A DNA stretch of 64,000 nt from Larix kaempferi (GCA_027924585.1 BSBM01000461.1:6260501-6324500); one strand, 5' to 3'. Counted from the first letter of the stretch, positions 36,401-47,479 are shown. Made by a program: numbers and translations. Notes: generated by a model not told the origin, from the sequence alone.

Positions 36401-38961
36401 GTAACGAAATAAAATTTGTCTTTTCAACAATCCCTCTGTCTCTTGGTGTTCAAAATCCCTTAGGTTATAGTTCTTCTTCCTCACGGAAATAATATGCAAG
36501 GGGTCATACGCAATTGCAATGTCTTTCTTGAATTCCATATTCTCCAACAATTTCTCCACATCTATCAGAGCTTCTTTGCTCTTTACAGTGAATGGACCAA
36601 CTCTCCATGGGTACTTTACATCAGAACCCTTTTTGAATTTCAAGAATTGCTCATCCTCTAGAATTAACTTCTTCCTGGTGAACTCGAGCGAGAAAACCCT
36701 CAAAGTCAAGAAAGCAAGTAAAATATAGGGTTCATGCACAAAGCCATATAACCTAATCACTGTAGCATCCTTCAACATAAACCAATCTCCTACCACCAGC
36801 TCATTTTTTAATTGCATCATAGATTCCATCTCTAGAAAAACCCTAGGTAATTCTTCCCCAAAAATGAATTTATAGACAACAGACAAGATATAATTCAAGT
36901 AATTAAAGACATTATCTTCTAAAGTGTATGTGTTAAGTAACTGTGAAAATTGCAAATCCTCTACACAGCTAGACATAACCATCTTCAACAGTTGTTCCTT
37001 AAACATGAAATGTCTAGTATTGGGAAATCTGCTCAACTGCAAATGAATTATCTCTGCCAAAAAATCCTCAAACTTGAGTGATGGCACCGACTCATTTTCA
37101 GTTTCGGGTGAACTAATGCTAATCCTGAATAATAGACTTAACTGTACTTCTGTTACCCATAGGTCTGTGTCTAAACCTAGAAATTGAGCTACCAAAGAGA
37201 GGACCAATTGGGTATTTTCATTAAAAAGGCTGACATCCAAAGGGTATGGGGTTTCCGTGACTTCTAAGTCAGACTTGACACAGGTAGCTAAAAAATCTTG
37301 GTGGTTCTCGGGAAAAATTTGATGAAACAGGGCAATGACCGACTCCTCAGAAAAAATATTAGACTCAAGGGTTGGTGACTTGGGAATTGCAAAAGAACTT
37401 CAGACGACTGCGGGATCAACTGTACAAACAATTTTAGACTACCGGGCATTCATGATTACTCGTTGAGGCTCTAAATAATTTTACAAACACCATAACATGA
37501 ACTCAGGGAACGACATTACTTGGTCAAGGAAGAAAAAGATAAACAAGGACTGAAAAACCCTATGTACATCTAAACCATGCTCAAGCAAAACCTTTAATCT
37601 TCTCTTAATCTCATGGATAGGGAGCCGAACGTTTGTGTCGAATACATCAGCATCCCTATCCTCAAGGGAAAATTTAACCCTACAACTGCTAGAAATTGGT
37701 TCTTGTTCCATCTTATGCTTAAAAACAGGCTTAGCTTTGCTAGAAATGGCGGTTCAAAGGCCCTACTTGCCACTAAAAACTCCATGTACGACCCCTCCTG
37801 TCATCTTCTTCGTCTTCTACATGTCCAGAAGCTTCCCAGTTTGATAGGTCCAAGGAACAAATGTCAACCTCACATGCCGACAGTTATATATATAACCCCT
37901 TTTCTTTAAACTCCGACCTTCTTTGCCAGCTGTCCCTTTTTCTTGTCCGTTGATCCCCCATGCATTGATCTCGGCCATTAGATCTAGTCCCCACTTTAAC
38001 CATTCATTTGACAACGCCTCTCCATCAACTGTAGGATTTTCCTTCCCACTATGATCTCCACCATCCATTCACTAGCACCATACCCCAACCAAGCGGTGTC
38101 GCGTCCCCTTACACTGGTTTCCATTACCACTCATGCTGCTTGCAACGCACTCTTATACTGACACCTGTCAAATGGTTTTTCCCATCGCAACCACCATCCC
38201 GTCTATCCGGCATGCATCTCGCTGATGCGAGAATCAATGAGGACCATCGATCTTCTCATGTCACACATCCACCATGAAGATCTGCAACCTGCTTAACTCT
38301 TGAAACCTTTCCCGCTAGTGGGGTCCACGCCACTAACTTCCGCACACCTCTAACTCCCATCACCGTCGATCAGATCTTCTCTGCAACCCGCATCGCCGAT
38401 CATATGAAACCTACCTAGAGAACAACAACTCTTTCCCAGAACTATTAGATCTTTGACACTGAATACTATTCGTCAATCCTTGTCACCTTGTCCCGTCACG
38501 ATAGTATCGCATGCACTTGAGGTGGTTTTACTTACCGCCTATCCTCCTTGTGACAGCATCTGGAGCTGACACCTGTCCGGCGGTAATATCCATCACAACC
38601 ACCTTCTACAATGATTCGTCGCGCGCTTTGGCATGCAATGATCAAGGTGGGCTGTTGATGTCCCTTACGTGCCCATCCAATGGTGTGGTCTGTGCAGTAG
38701 TTAACCTTTGTAATAATTTGGCTTCGGACTATAGTCTTGGGGTCATTTTTATTCCTTTTTTGGTCATTCTAATTGCATTTTAACATTTTCCTTTGTAAAT
38801 TTATCGAGCTTTCCTATGCCTGACACCCCTAAACCACTTTTCTCACACCTTTAGCACTTAGCCATGAAAAATAAAGGAGATTTCAGGCTATTTTGAAGAA
38901 ATGTTTCAGGATATTCATCCATTTCACTTTCTCCCTTTGCCAGAAAAACTAGGTGCTAACA
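33408..38961 (-). mobile_element. 5554-bp insertion of unknown type carrying one very long decayed frame
   Basis: The borders are defined by the uninterrupted sister LTR, which reads ccatagtttcc at 46020. Ends are TGTTATGACC on the left and, in complement, TGTTAGCACC on the right, an 8 of 10 inverted match. The flanks tatag (33403-33407) and tgtag (38962-38966) look like diverged copies of the CATAG of the empty site. I find no long terminal repeats, no reverse transcriptase and no recognisable transposase. The insert holds a minus-strand frame (34259-38068) with about 0.85 kb after it and 0.9 kb before it. The leader is comparatively GC-rich and contains a diverged repeat (ctgacacctgtc plus caaccacc at 38158 and 38566). 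It could be a non-autonomous retroelement without surviving LTRs, a DNA transposon with very short ends, or captured DNA. Confidence 0.7.
34259..38068 (-). pseudogene. Decayed ORF of about 1270 codons, function unknown
   Basis: The ATG at 38068 directly follows two stops (TAG TGA) in frame. From there the same frame can be read to TAA/TAG at 34259 with about twenty internal stops and no frameshift that I could detect. Open pieces in this frame are 38068-37817, 37711-37481, 37240-36323 (305 codons), 36010-35714, 35422-35219, 35185-34889, 34771-34559 and 34465-34259. The text between them reads sensibly through the stops, for example KAKPVFKHK before 37711. Features: a Trp-rich start (WLKWGLDLMAEINAWG), a globular middle with GDWFMLKDATVIRLYGFVHE, a Lys/Glu/Gln-rich coiled coil at about 35800-35220 (IKQLKEKAQRLEEENRKKDE), and near the C-terminus a hydrophobic segment (TIAGSVTLLSSIFLFF). 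No CCHC knuckle, YxDD, DDE or protease motif is seen. I do not recognise the family. Confidence 0.6.
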
Positions 38962-39361
38962 TGTAGTTTCCATTCCTCAGCAAGGTACCACATCATTGGG
39001 TCCTTTCGTCCACTCTTTTCAATCTCAGCAGAGTACTGCATCGTTGGGAACTTCTGTCATCATCCTTTCGTTTTGACTTGCGGGAACTTCATGTAGGGAT
39101 TTTAGGAGCCGTTACCTTCTATCCTCCATCTACACGCTATTAGGGACTAATGACATTGAGGAGTGAGTCCATTCTCACTGCGCACCCCCCAACTCGTACA
39201 TGACTAGCTCCATCGTGGCCCACCTCGTACGCACTCACGCTTTCCTCTTGAGCAAGAGGATCAGTGCTTATCTCCTCATGCGTGGTATTCTGTCGGAAGT
39301 TGACATCGTCATCGCTCTCCCTATGTGTGATTTATCCGTACTCTACGACCCTTCATATTCC

Positions 39362-40387
39362 CATGGGGGATTCACTCAATAAACTGCTATCATAGCACGT
39401 TCGATTGTGGCATGTGAAACAATACCCCTAATTTCACTAAATATTGGAAAATAACTTCCAAAGTCATTTTTTTTAACCCCCTCCAATATGCCTTCCCAAT
39501 TAAAAAAAAACCCTATTTTCACTAGATATTGTATGTATCAATTTTTTCATTAACATTTTTTATACCCTTTTATATTTCTACCTAGTATATTGATATGATA
39601 CCCCTCTTATGATCCCACATGCATTGTACAATGCACCTTGCTTCTTTCGATGTATATTGTGGATGCACATTACTTCACCAACAATGCAATTACTCAACCA
39701 CATATCATTATGATTTGCAACATCTAATGGTCTAATGAAGAGATAGGAGATCAATTCTTGTATGTCACTAGAGACAATTCACATAGTACAACATTTAGAT
39801 TGCATGTTACAGTTCCCCAATCGTTGACTAAGCCTATTGTGTTCTAGGTATCCAAGCCCCTAGGGCCTGTAACAAGCCCTAGGAGGCTGACTAAACCTCC
39901 CAACAACTGTAATAGGCATGAGTGGTTGGGTATTCAAGCCCCCAAGGCCTATCGAGGGCTTATAACAGGCCTTGGAGGCTTAGAGCCTCCCAAGGCTATT
40001 GGTAACAACTGGCTGAGTGCTATTGGTAACAATTGGCTGTCAATGACCACTGTCCCTCGACTATAATCGACTAGAAACCCACTTCATCATGAAAACCCCT
40101 GGCCTCAAGCATGCCTCAAGATGTGATTTCCCTACATACTGGTAAACACGAGCCTTGCCTCAACTCGATTTCTCATCCGACCATGATCCCACCATCTCCA
40201 TTTGAAGGATATTTGTCAGCCTGCCCATATAAAAACGAGCCCAAAGTATTTTTGTATTGTTACATTAAATAGAAAAACCCTTTGCCCCTTAATATATAAG
40301 CAATAGAATTTTTAGGTTTTCATGAATATTTAATACCGCAATATGAATGAACGTAGTATTATATTGCCTTCTAGTGAAGCCACTGTG
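39362..40387. mobile_element. 1026-bp hAT-like non-autonomous DNA element
   Basis: Inserted in the 3' LTR of D with a perfect 8-bp target duplication CATATTCC (39354-39361 and 40388-40395). The sister LTR has the single empty copy at 46420-46427. The ends are CATGGGGGATTCACT and, in complement, CACAGTGGCTTCACT, 11 of 15 matching; CA ends and 8-bp duplications are typical of the hAT superfamily. It has no coding frame. Inside, a segment of roughly 60 to 70 bases containing caagccc, aggcct and gaggct words is present twice (about 39848-39902 and 39930-39992), followed by a duplicated ctattggtaacaa (39979 and 40019). Confidence 0.75.
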
Positions 40388-40811
40388 CATATTCCTTTGT
40401 GTGTCCCTCGGTGAACCGTTTCACCCATCGCTACACACATTTCTCACAAACATATATTAGTAGTATTGTCCTCAATGATCATAATTTAATTCATAAATCT
40501 GTTACTTTGTTAAGCATTTATAATTTACTCAAACATTATTGATTTGTCTAATCACATAATCCATTGTACAACTAGTCGTTAAGCATCATTCATATGTACA
40601 TTTTCCATAATCATAGTTAATCATTAAACACCTGTAATCATTCATTTACATCAGCTCTCCAGATACATATATCCTTATTTTATGGATTCACAATCAATCT
40701 CAGTCATAAACATACTCAAACTGAAAACAAAGAATTATTTTATTAATTTTTAAATCCGTCGGGTCACTCAACAGGTTCCCTCAATGTCTATAGTAGTCTA
40801 GGGGCACTACA

Positions 40812-40824
40812 TACACCCCTACTT
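40812..40824 (-). other. Polypurine tract of element D
   Basis: In the element's sense aagtaggggtgta runs directly into the LTR start TGTAGTGCCCC. The same layout is seen at the family A 3' LTR (gaagggtgggtgta before TGTAACGCCCC). Confidence 0.65.
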
Positions 40825-40844
40825 ATTTAGAACTTTGTCTCAAA

Positions 40845-40980
40845 GTTCAAAATAAAAATGGAGAGCTATGATGCATCTCAGTTGTGTCCAAAATCCTAAA
40901 GGGTCCTACAAACCTAGGTGACATCTTGACTCCCCTGCCAAACTTTATAGAACTCTTCAGTTTCCTGGGTCCTACCAAGG
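40845..40980 (-). pseudogene. pol: Integrase C-terminal remnant in element D
   Basis: Minus strand reads LKSSIKFGRGVKMSPRFVGP and continues FRILDTTE, which corresponds to the conserved K-L-S-P-R-F-I-G-P-F-E-I-L at the end of gypsy integrase. It starts immediately after the gag zinc knuckle, so protease, reverse transcriptase, RNase H and nearly all of integrase have been lost in one deletion. Confidence 0.75.
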
Positions 40981-42033
40981 GCCTTCTCTTTGGAAGTGTG
41001 GTCCTCCACATTTCCAACAACTAGCTTTAGGTCCTCTAGAGTTATTTCTAGTAGGTGCATGGTTTCTCCTTGGTCCCAACTATGTCGGCTTTACAAATGG
41101 TTTTGTATGATCATTTCGATGTGGTTGTCGATAAGGTGTTATGTTGTCGCTTATAGGCCTTCCGTTAAATGGTCCCTCTCCAAAATTATTATCTCCATAA
41201 ATATGTTTGGGTGCATGAGAGGATTGACTTCCTCAGTTATCACTCATAAAGTTCTTGATCTAAAGTATCTTGCTGAGAATCTCTTCCTTAACTATGAGAG
41301 CTTTCTGGACCGCATCATGCAAAGTTGAAGGGGTCAAAATGCGGACCTTGTCCTAGATAACTGGGTTCAATCCGTAGACGAACTTATTGACCTTAAATTT
41401 CTCCATAGAAACATGGGGTGCATATCTTAGTAACTCCATAAAATGGATTTTGTACTCTTGTAATGTCTGTAGTCCTTGCTTCAGTGCATGGAAATCATTC
41501 AACTGTCGCTCAATGAATTCGTCAGATAAATAACGCTAACGGAAATGTTCATCCAAAAATTCCCAAGATATTTCTTCAAGTTCCAGACCTAGCTATGGTC
41601 GCAAGGTCTTCCACCAGAGGAGGGCTTCCCCCTTCAGTTGCAGTATTGCCATCAGTACCTTCATATTGGATGTGTAGTCTCTCAATGAAAATCACATGGC
41701 CATGTTTTCTAGCCATGCCTCCGCTGTGGTTCCTTTAGTGGAACCCCAAAATTCAGAAAATTTCACCTTTTCCAACTCTCGGTGTGTGTTAACTGTAGGT
41801 GGTGTTTGCAGCACAGCAGTAACTTGAGAACCGATGTTCTCGGGGTCAAGTCACATCATCAACGTTTCTCTCATTCGGTGATAATTTCTCATCATCGTCA
41901 TAACCTCACCCACAGGCATGTTAATGGTTTACTTAGCTCTCAGAGGCATGTGCATAAGGGTTTTTGGGGTTGACAGGCGTGTAGCTCGTCCTTGTCCCCT
42001 TCGTGCTCCACCCCTACGAGTCCTTCGATCCAT
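40981..42033 (-). pseudogene. gag: gypsy gag in element D
   Basis: Starts MDRRTRRGGARRGQGRATR at 42033, the Arg-rich beginning common in plant gypsy gag. The capsid domain is recognisable in minus frame: LRDYTSNMKVLMAILQLKGE, ALLWWKTLRP and EFIERQLNDFHALKQGLQTL. The end has a zinc knuckle CWKCGGPHFQRE (about 41020-40985) in which the last cysteine is lost at the deletion point. Stops and shifts occur throughout (for example after MPLRAK and after KTLRP), so no protein can be made now. The gene lies between the primer binding site and the integrase remnant. A helper element would have had to supply all enzymes even when gag was intact. Confidence 0.8.
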
Positions 42034-42129
42034 GATGAAGTCTGTAAGAGTAATAAAAAATAAAATTAGTTTATAAACATCATAAAATGTTTAACGCGAA
42101 AAGTCTAGGTTTGAACTAGGTTCGACCTC

Positions 42130-42141
42130 GCTCTGATACCA
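42130..42141 (-). other. Primer binding site of element D
   Basis: gctctgatacca in plus reading, TGGTATCAGAGC in the element's sense, two bases from the 5' LTR. Full match to the usual initiator methionine tRNA site. Confidence 0.9.
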
Positions 42142-42143
42142 AA

Positions 42144-45100
42144 TGTAAGGTCCATCTATGTATTTTTTTTTGTTTTACATAAAAAATGCTTGTTCTTTAA
42201 AGTCGTAACTATTATTTATTGATAAATAATAAAATACTCTAACGTTCACCTTAATTAATCATCCCACAAAATAAAAGTGTTATAAATCTACGCTAATTAG
42301 ACAATATTAACATAGTACATAATTTGATAAACAATCATCATGCAAATTAAAATCAATTAAAATTATCAATAAGGAACACTCAGGTGTATGTCGCGAAGAT
42401 CTCTCTAACAATATAATGCATTAAGTTTATACGGCCTCTAAATACTAATATAATATCCCAAACTTTAACAAAAGTGATATCATACCCAACTCATATTATC
42501 AATTGTAAAATCTTCAGGTGTATGCCATAATGATAAGTATATTACACTACCACTTACTATGAGTACTCCTCTTTCATAACTACATTAGGCTATACCTTAT
42601 ATAATGATCATTAATTCCAAGATAATAAACAAATTTATGTGGGGAAAATAGAAGGCATCTTTTATTTAATTCCTGTTCCAAGTATAATGCTGTAAATCGT
42701 AACTTAAATTAAAGGTTAAAGACATTTTTAGTAAACATGATTTTATGACTTCTTTCTTCAACTGTCAGATGTAAATATCGACTAAACCACGATTCGAGGG
42801 AATGGTATCCTATCATCACTTTTAACCTCAACCGAACTTATATAAACATAAACATCATTTGAAAGGAAAGATTGATATACCATGAATAAAATTCAATAAA
42901 GCTACTGCATAAGTGTCGATCTAAATTTAACTTATCCTAGCATCAATTTAAATGAAATCTGATACCAATTACTAACTTTTAGCGAGAAGAGACTGTTGCT
43001 AACATCACTTATTTCCTGTTGACTCCAGCGTTTGAAAAATTCAACTCCTCCCTAAACGGAAGGGTTTGATCATGCGATAATTAAAACAAAGCAGTTCTCA
43101 TCAGACATGAGTTGTTCATCAGTACACCATGATACCATTTCCCACTTGCTGACAAAACAAACAATACTGACAGATGTTAAACAAAGATTAACTTCAACAC
43201 GAAAATAACCACTTGACTGGGCACCGACGTGATTAACTCAATGACAAAACTGATTGTCATGCAGCCACGAACGCTCCAAAGAGGTTGCTCTTATTCATAA
43301 CCGAATATTAAAGTGAAAGTTTATTACGACAACCTTTGGATATATAAAATAAATAGAACATACATAATTCAATTTCTATTCCAAAGTGAATACATTTATA
43401 AGAAAATGTATTACTTCCATCATTAATTATTTTAATTCATAAACATTTACGAACCAATTAATTATGACACAAATATAATCAAATTTCACATAATAATAAA
43501 AAAAATAGTTGAAAGAAACATACATAGCGACAACCCTTAAATATTTTTGTTCCACACTTAACTATGAGGTAGCTGAAACATATATATATATATATATAGA
43601 CTTCACTTGCGGAGTATGTATATATATATAACATCATATCATAGTTAAAAGATGAAAAAATCTAAGTAATAAAAATACCTATGGTGACTCATTAACAACA
43701 GAACTCCCTTTATACCCCGACAGCCGGTAGTTGGAATTTTCGATTCTCTAATAAATGGAATCCAAACGAATGACACGTACTCAACTATCACATACAATTT
43801 CAATAACTCCTGAATCTCTAAACGTTTAACAACCACGCCAATTAAAACATCGAAGGTATGGTTCTTCACTAACTTAACCTAATGTTTTTTATTCCAGATT
43901 TTAATGCGCCCTTCTAGCTTGACATAGGTAGACTTGTTGAATCTGCCATATTATTGCAGAAACTCCAGTTCCCGTTGGAATGTATCTTCAGAATTTTGTA
44001 TTCTCAGATCCAAGATTGTAGCAGGTATCTCGGGTTTCTGATCTATAGAACTATGGTGATGTGTAATTCATAACTCAGGCAGAGCTTTCATGTATTTATG
44101 AGAATAAGAACACTGCCGATGGATTCTCGTGGCCCGTGAACTAGTTCAAGGACTCGGGTTTAAAATAAAGGAAAAGGATTACTGACGGAATCAAATGGGA
44201 GATCAGGCCATCAAATAAAAAGAAAAGAATCAACCTCATAAACAAGACATCTATAAAAAAATTCGACAGGTGTTCACGCTGCTCAAGGAATTTTTAAATT
44301 ATTACTGACAGAGTTTGTTTCTATGTCATAGGGCAGTGAGAGGATTTGAATCCCCCGGATTGAACTCGAATTTTAATGACAGCAAATACACATTGATGAT
44401 TTAGAATGAATTCATATAACTAAACCACAGTCAGATAATCGGAAACTTAAAATCAGTATTAGCATCTATTTAAATGTATTACGAACTGAATCTAAATCAT
44501 CAAAATCTAAATCTAAATCTATTTAAATACCAATCTCTGTGACTATGAGACATTCACATGATCTGGAGATTGAAACTGATCCCGAATCTCCATTATATGA
44601 ATATCAACTGAACGATAAATCGACCTCAGAATTCCTTTTATAAAAAAAACAATGTTAATTTAAAGAAGTTACATCAAACTTTGTAACCATGAGACGGTGA
44701 CATGATCGAAAGATTAAGTCGATTCTCAAATTCTCATCAATCTAAATCGATCTCTGTAATTTCGAGTAGAAGTCGATCTGAGTAAACAGTTCAACATAGG
44801 GAATCAATTCTGGTTTTCGAACTTCGTGTAGGTGATCTGAACACTGTAATGGTGAATACAGTGTCAGCCTGGGAAAAACTCAGTAATTAAAAAAATGAGT
44901 GAAAAAACTGATTAGGGTACTAGGGTTGAACTCTAGTTTAATATAGAGAATTACTACATCAGTCTTTAAATCGTAAATGTGGCAGAGAATAAAATACTAT
45001 CTCAGCAATGTAGGTAAAACACGGTATTAAAATCCTTGAAGTATATCTTTTCGAACCAGCATGTTACGACCATAAATAAGAGATCTATTGACATAAATCC

Positions 45101-46842
45101 TTAGCTATTAGCACAACTAGAAACAAATAGATTCATGTTGGAAAGTAAATATAATACAATAATTACCTCTCCGGTGGTTGCTTGGAATTGTTCTATATAT
45201 GGTGTCGAAGCTATTCTTCACGATCTTTCCTCTGGATACCTTGAGAGTTCGTCGACGACCACCTTGCTAAACCACCCTACCACCCCGGAAGTACTCTCCT
45301 TTCCTCCGGACCCCAAGCTAATCGGGCTGTAGAGTTCACACACAATAATCGAGAAACCCAGCTTGGGATTTCCACCCATCAAGATTTCCAGCCAAACCCT
45401 CAATAGCAGCAAGTCATGAAATAATTCAAAATTACGATAGTCATCCGGGGTATGGGTCCTTTACCCATTCCCAATGCCTTCCTTATAAAGGAAAATCTCA
45501 TGCGACACATGTCGCTTCATGAATAATTATGTATTTTATTAAATTTCCAAATAAAACAACCCACCCATCCATGTGTCAGTTTTTCTAGGAGATGCACCAA
45601 CATTCCTAAGTTTGCTCATGTTTATCACCCAGATATTTCACTTAACTCCTAGATTTGTGGTGTAGGTGGAGTTGACTAGGTGTCCATGCCTAAGATTCCA
45701 ATTTGCTCCTAAATAAATATTTATAATATTTTAAATACTCAAAAACTATTCTTTCATGTGCAAATGCATAAATAACCATTTCTAATATTTTAAATGCCAA
45801 AATATTATTTTATGAGTAAATGCATAAATACAAATTTATAAAGTTTAAAGGTACTAACAATACATTTTCCTAAGTAAATGCTCTGGGTACAATATATACG
45901 TTTTTAGACCGTTAAGTTTAACAATCATTTTCGCTAGGACCCAGGTGTCGCACCGTTGGGCCTCTCGGTTCCTTAATTTCATTTCCCCGACATGGCACCA
46001 CTCCGTCAGGTCCAGTCATCCATAGTTTCCATTCCTTGGCAAGGTACCACATCATTGTGTCCTTGCGTCCACTCTTTCCGTTCTCAGCAGAGTACCGCAC
46101 CGTTAGGCCCTTTTGTCGTCATCCTTTCGTTTTGACTTGCGGGAACTTCATGTAGGGATTTCAGGAGCCATTACCTTCTATCCTCCGTCTACACGCTATT
46201 ACACGCTATTAGAGACTAATGGCGCTGAGGAGTGAGTCCGTTCTCACTGCGCGCCCCCAAATTTTACTTGACCAGCTCTGTCGTGGCCCACCTCGTACGC
46301 CCTCACGCTTTCCTCTTGAGCAAGCGGGTCAGTGCTTATCTGCTCATGCGTGGTATTCCATTGGAAATCGACATCGTCGTCTCTCTCTCTGTCTGATTTA
46401 TCCGTACTCTATGACCCTTCATATTCCTTTGTGTGTCCGTCAGTGAACCGTTTCACTTGTTGCTACACACATTTCTCACAAACATATATTAGTAGTACTG
46501 TCCTCAATAATCATAATTTGATTCATAAATCTGCTACTTCGTTAAGCATTTATAATTTACTCAAACATACTCATCCATCTAATCACATAATCAATTGTAC
46601 AGCTAGTCGTTAAGCATCAATCATATGTACATTTTCCATAATCATTGTTAATCGTTAAACACATGTAATCATTCATTGACATCAACTATCCAGATACATA
46701 TATCATTATTTTATGGATTCACAATCAATCTCGGTCATAAACATACTCAAAATAAAACCAAAGAATTATTTTATTAATGTTTAAATCCGTCGGGTCACTC
46801 AACAAGTGCCCTCAATGTCTATAGTAGTCTACGGGCACTACA
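42144..46842 (-). repeat. 5' LTR of element D
   Basis: 4699 bases, plus reading TGTAAGGTCC... to ...CGGGCACTACA. Uninterrupted, so it serves as the empty-site reference for the two insertions in the other LTR (CATAG at 46021-46025, CATATTCC at 46420-46427). It contains a local 14-base duplication, tacacgctattaca/cacgctattaga, at 46190-46211. Confidence 0.9.
45481..45490 (-). promoter_or_regulatory. TATA-like site in the D 5' LTR
   Basis: In the element's sense CTTTATAAGG lies about 1.35 kb into the LTR, followed by gaagg and a conserved gggaatgggtaaaggaccca-type stretch that is also kept in D'. The same position in the other D LTR (32868-32876) has TTTATAAGG. Position and conservation make it the most likely promoter, but this is inferred. 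Confidence 0.3.
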
Positions 46843-46847
46843 CACCA
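46843..46847. other. Target duplication CACCA, right copy, of element D
   Basis: cacca directly follows the LTR end ...GGGCACTACA. Pairs with 29541-29545. Confidence 0.9.
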
Positions 46848-47365
46848 AATCTCAACTTTCCTGACTAGATTAAAAATGGCCATTTTTCCCTTCATATAGT
46901 TGGAATAATTGTACACAGTAAAGTATTTCTTCATCCCAGATAGCCAAGCCTCAGCATCTTCTCCATTTTTTACTTCCTCGTCAAAGGTAGGAGGATTTTT
47001 TTTTTTAATTCTCTTGTTATCTCATCTCTATATTTTCTCCTCTTCCTTCGACTACCCTCAGAGTCACTAGTAGAATCTTCTAATTTACTAGCTATAGGGA
47101 TTTCGTCAGAAGAAGGGCATTCAAAGTATGATTTTTCTCGTTTACGTTTCCTTTTACTTTTATCATTAGTTATCTCGTTCAGTTTAGATAGTAAGGCTTC
47201 ATGTAGGTCTTCCTGGGTTTTCAGTAGCCTCTCATGTTTAGTATTAAAGTTCATCAGGTCGACTTGTAAGTCTCTTACTGTTTGTAAAATCTCATTATTA
47301 ACATTGTTATTCTCATCATTAAGTTCAACCCAAACAGGTGGTGTAGGGGATCGTCTTCCATCCAT
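46843..47365 (-). pseudogene. gag: gypsy B gag, N-terminal part
   Basis: ATG at 47365 opens 131 codons starting MDGRRSPTPPVWVELNDE, with a basic stretch (KSKRKRKREKSYFE) and SRRKRRKYRDEI. A run of ten thymines in plus reading (about 46988-46997) causes a frameshift; the next frame continues PPTFDEEVKNGEDAEAWLSG and MKKYFTVYNYSNYMKGKMAI up to KVEIW, the capsid domain of Retrotrans_gag. It is cut there by element D and resumes at 29545. Order and spacing to the primer binding site fit the beginning of gag. Confidence 0.75.
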
Positions 47366-47479
47366 TTCTTCCCGCAGTTTAGTAAAACAAAAAAATTTCT
47401 ATACATGAAAGAACACCATATAAAAAAATGTAGTTTTCTCATAACAAATAATGGATACCAAAAGTCGTCGTAATCTAAG

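Larger units (their letters stand above)
29546..40811 (-). repeat. 3' LTR of element D, interrupted twice
   Basis: Plus reading TGTAAGGTC... to ...GGGGCACTACA. Pieces are 29546-33407, 38962-39361 and 40388-40811. The stretch 29546-33400 matches 42144-46010 almost line for line, including (ta) runs near 30983-31007 and 31028-31041 and the spacing of all landmarks. The short open frames in it are chance. Confidence 0.9.
29546..46842 (-). mobile_element. Complete gag-only gypsy derivative (element D) with two nested insertions
   Basis: Bounded by target duplication CACCA. In minus orientation the 5' LTR is 42144-46842 (4699 bases), followed by a primer binding site, a gag pseudogene, a short integrase tail, a polypurine tract and the 3' LTR 29546-40811. 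Removing two later insertions (5554 and 1026 bases, plus their target copies) leaves a 3' LTR of about 4.67 kb, so the LTRs match in length. The internal region is only 1332 bases (40812-42143), less than a third of one LTR. This makes it a deletion derivative dependent on enzymes from elsewhere, like elements described as TR-GAG. It sits inside gag of gypsy B. The LTRs differ by a few bases per sixty in the lines compared, so the insertion is old. Confidence 0.9.

Noticed and set aside
38511-38783. 90-codon plus-strand frame with a signal-peptide-like start and hydrophobic end
   Set aside because: It is on the strand opposite to the long decayed frame of the same insertion, has no recognised domain, and its Cys pattern does not fit expansin or EG45-like proteins well enough.
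33408-38961. A captured cellular gene with introns
   Set aside because: The reading frame is continuous over 3.8 kb with no splice-like breaks, and the segment has defined ends against an empty site.
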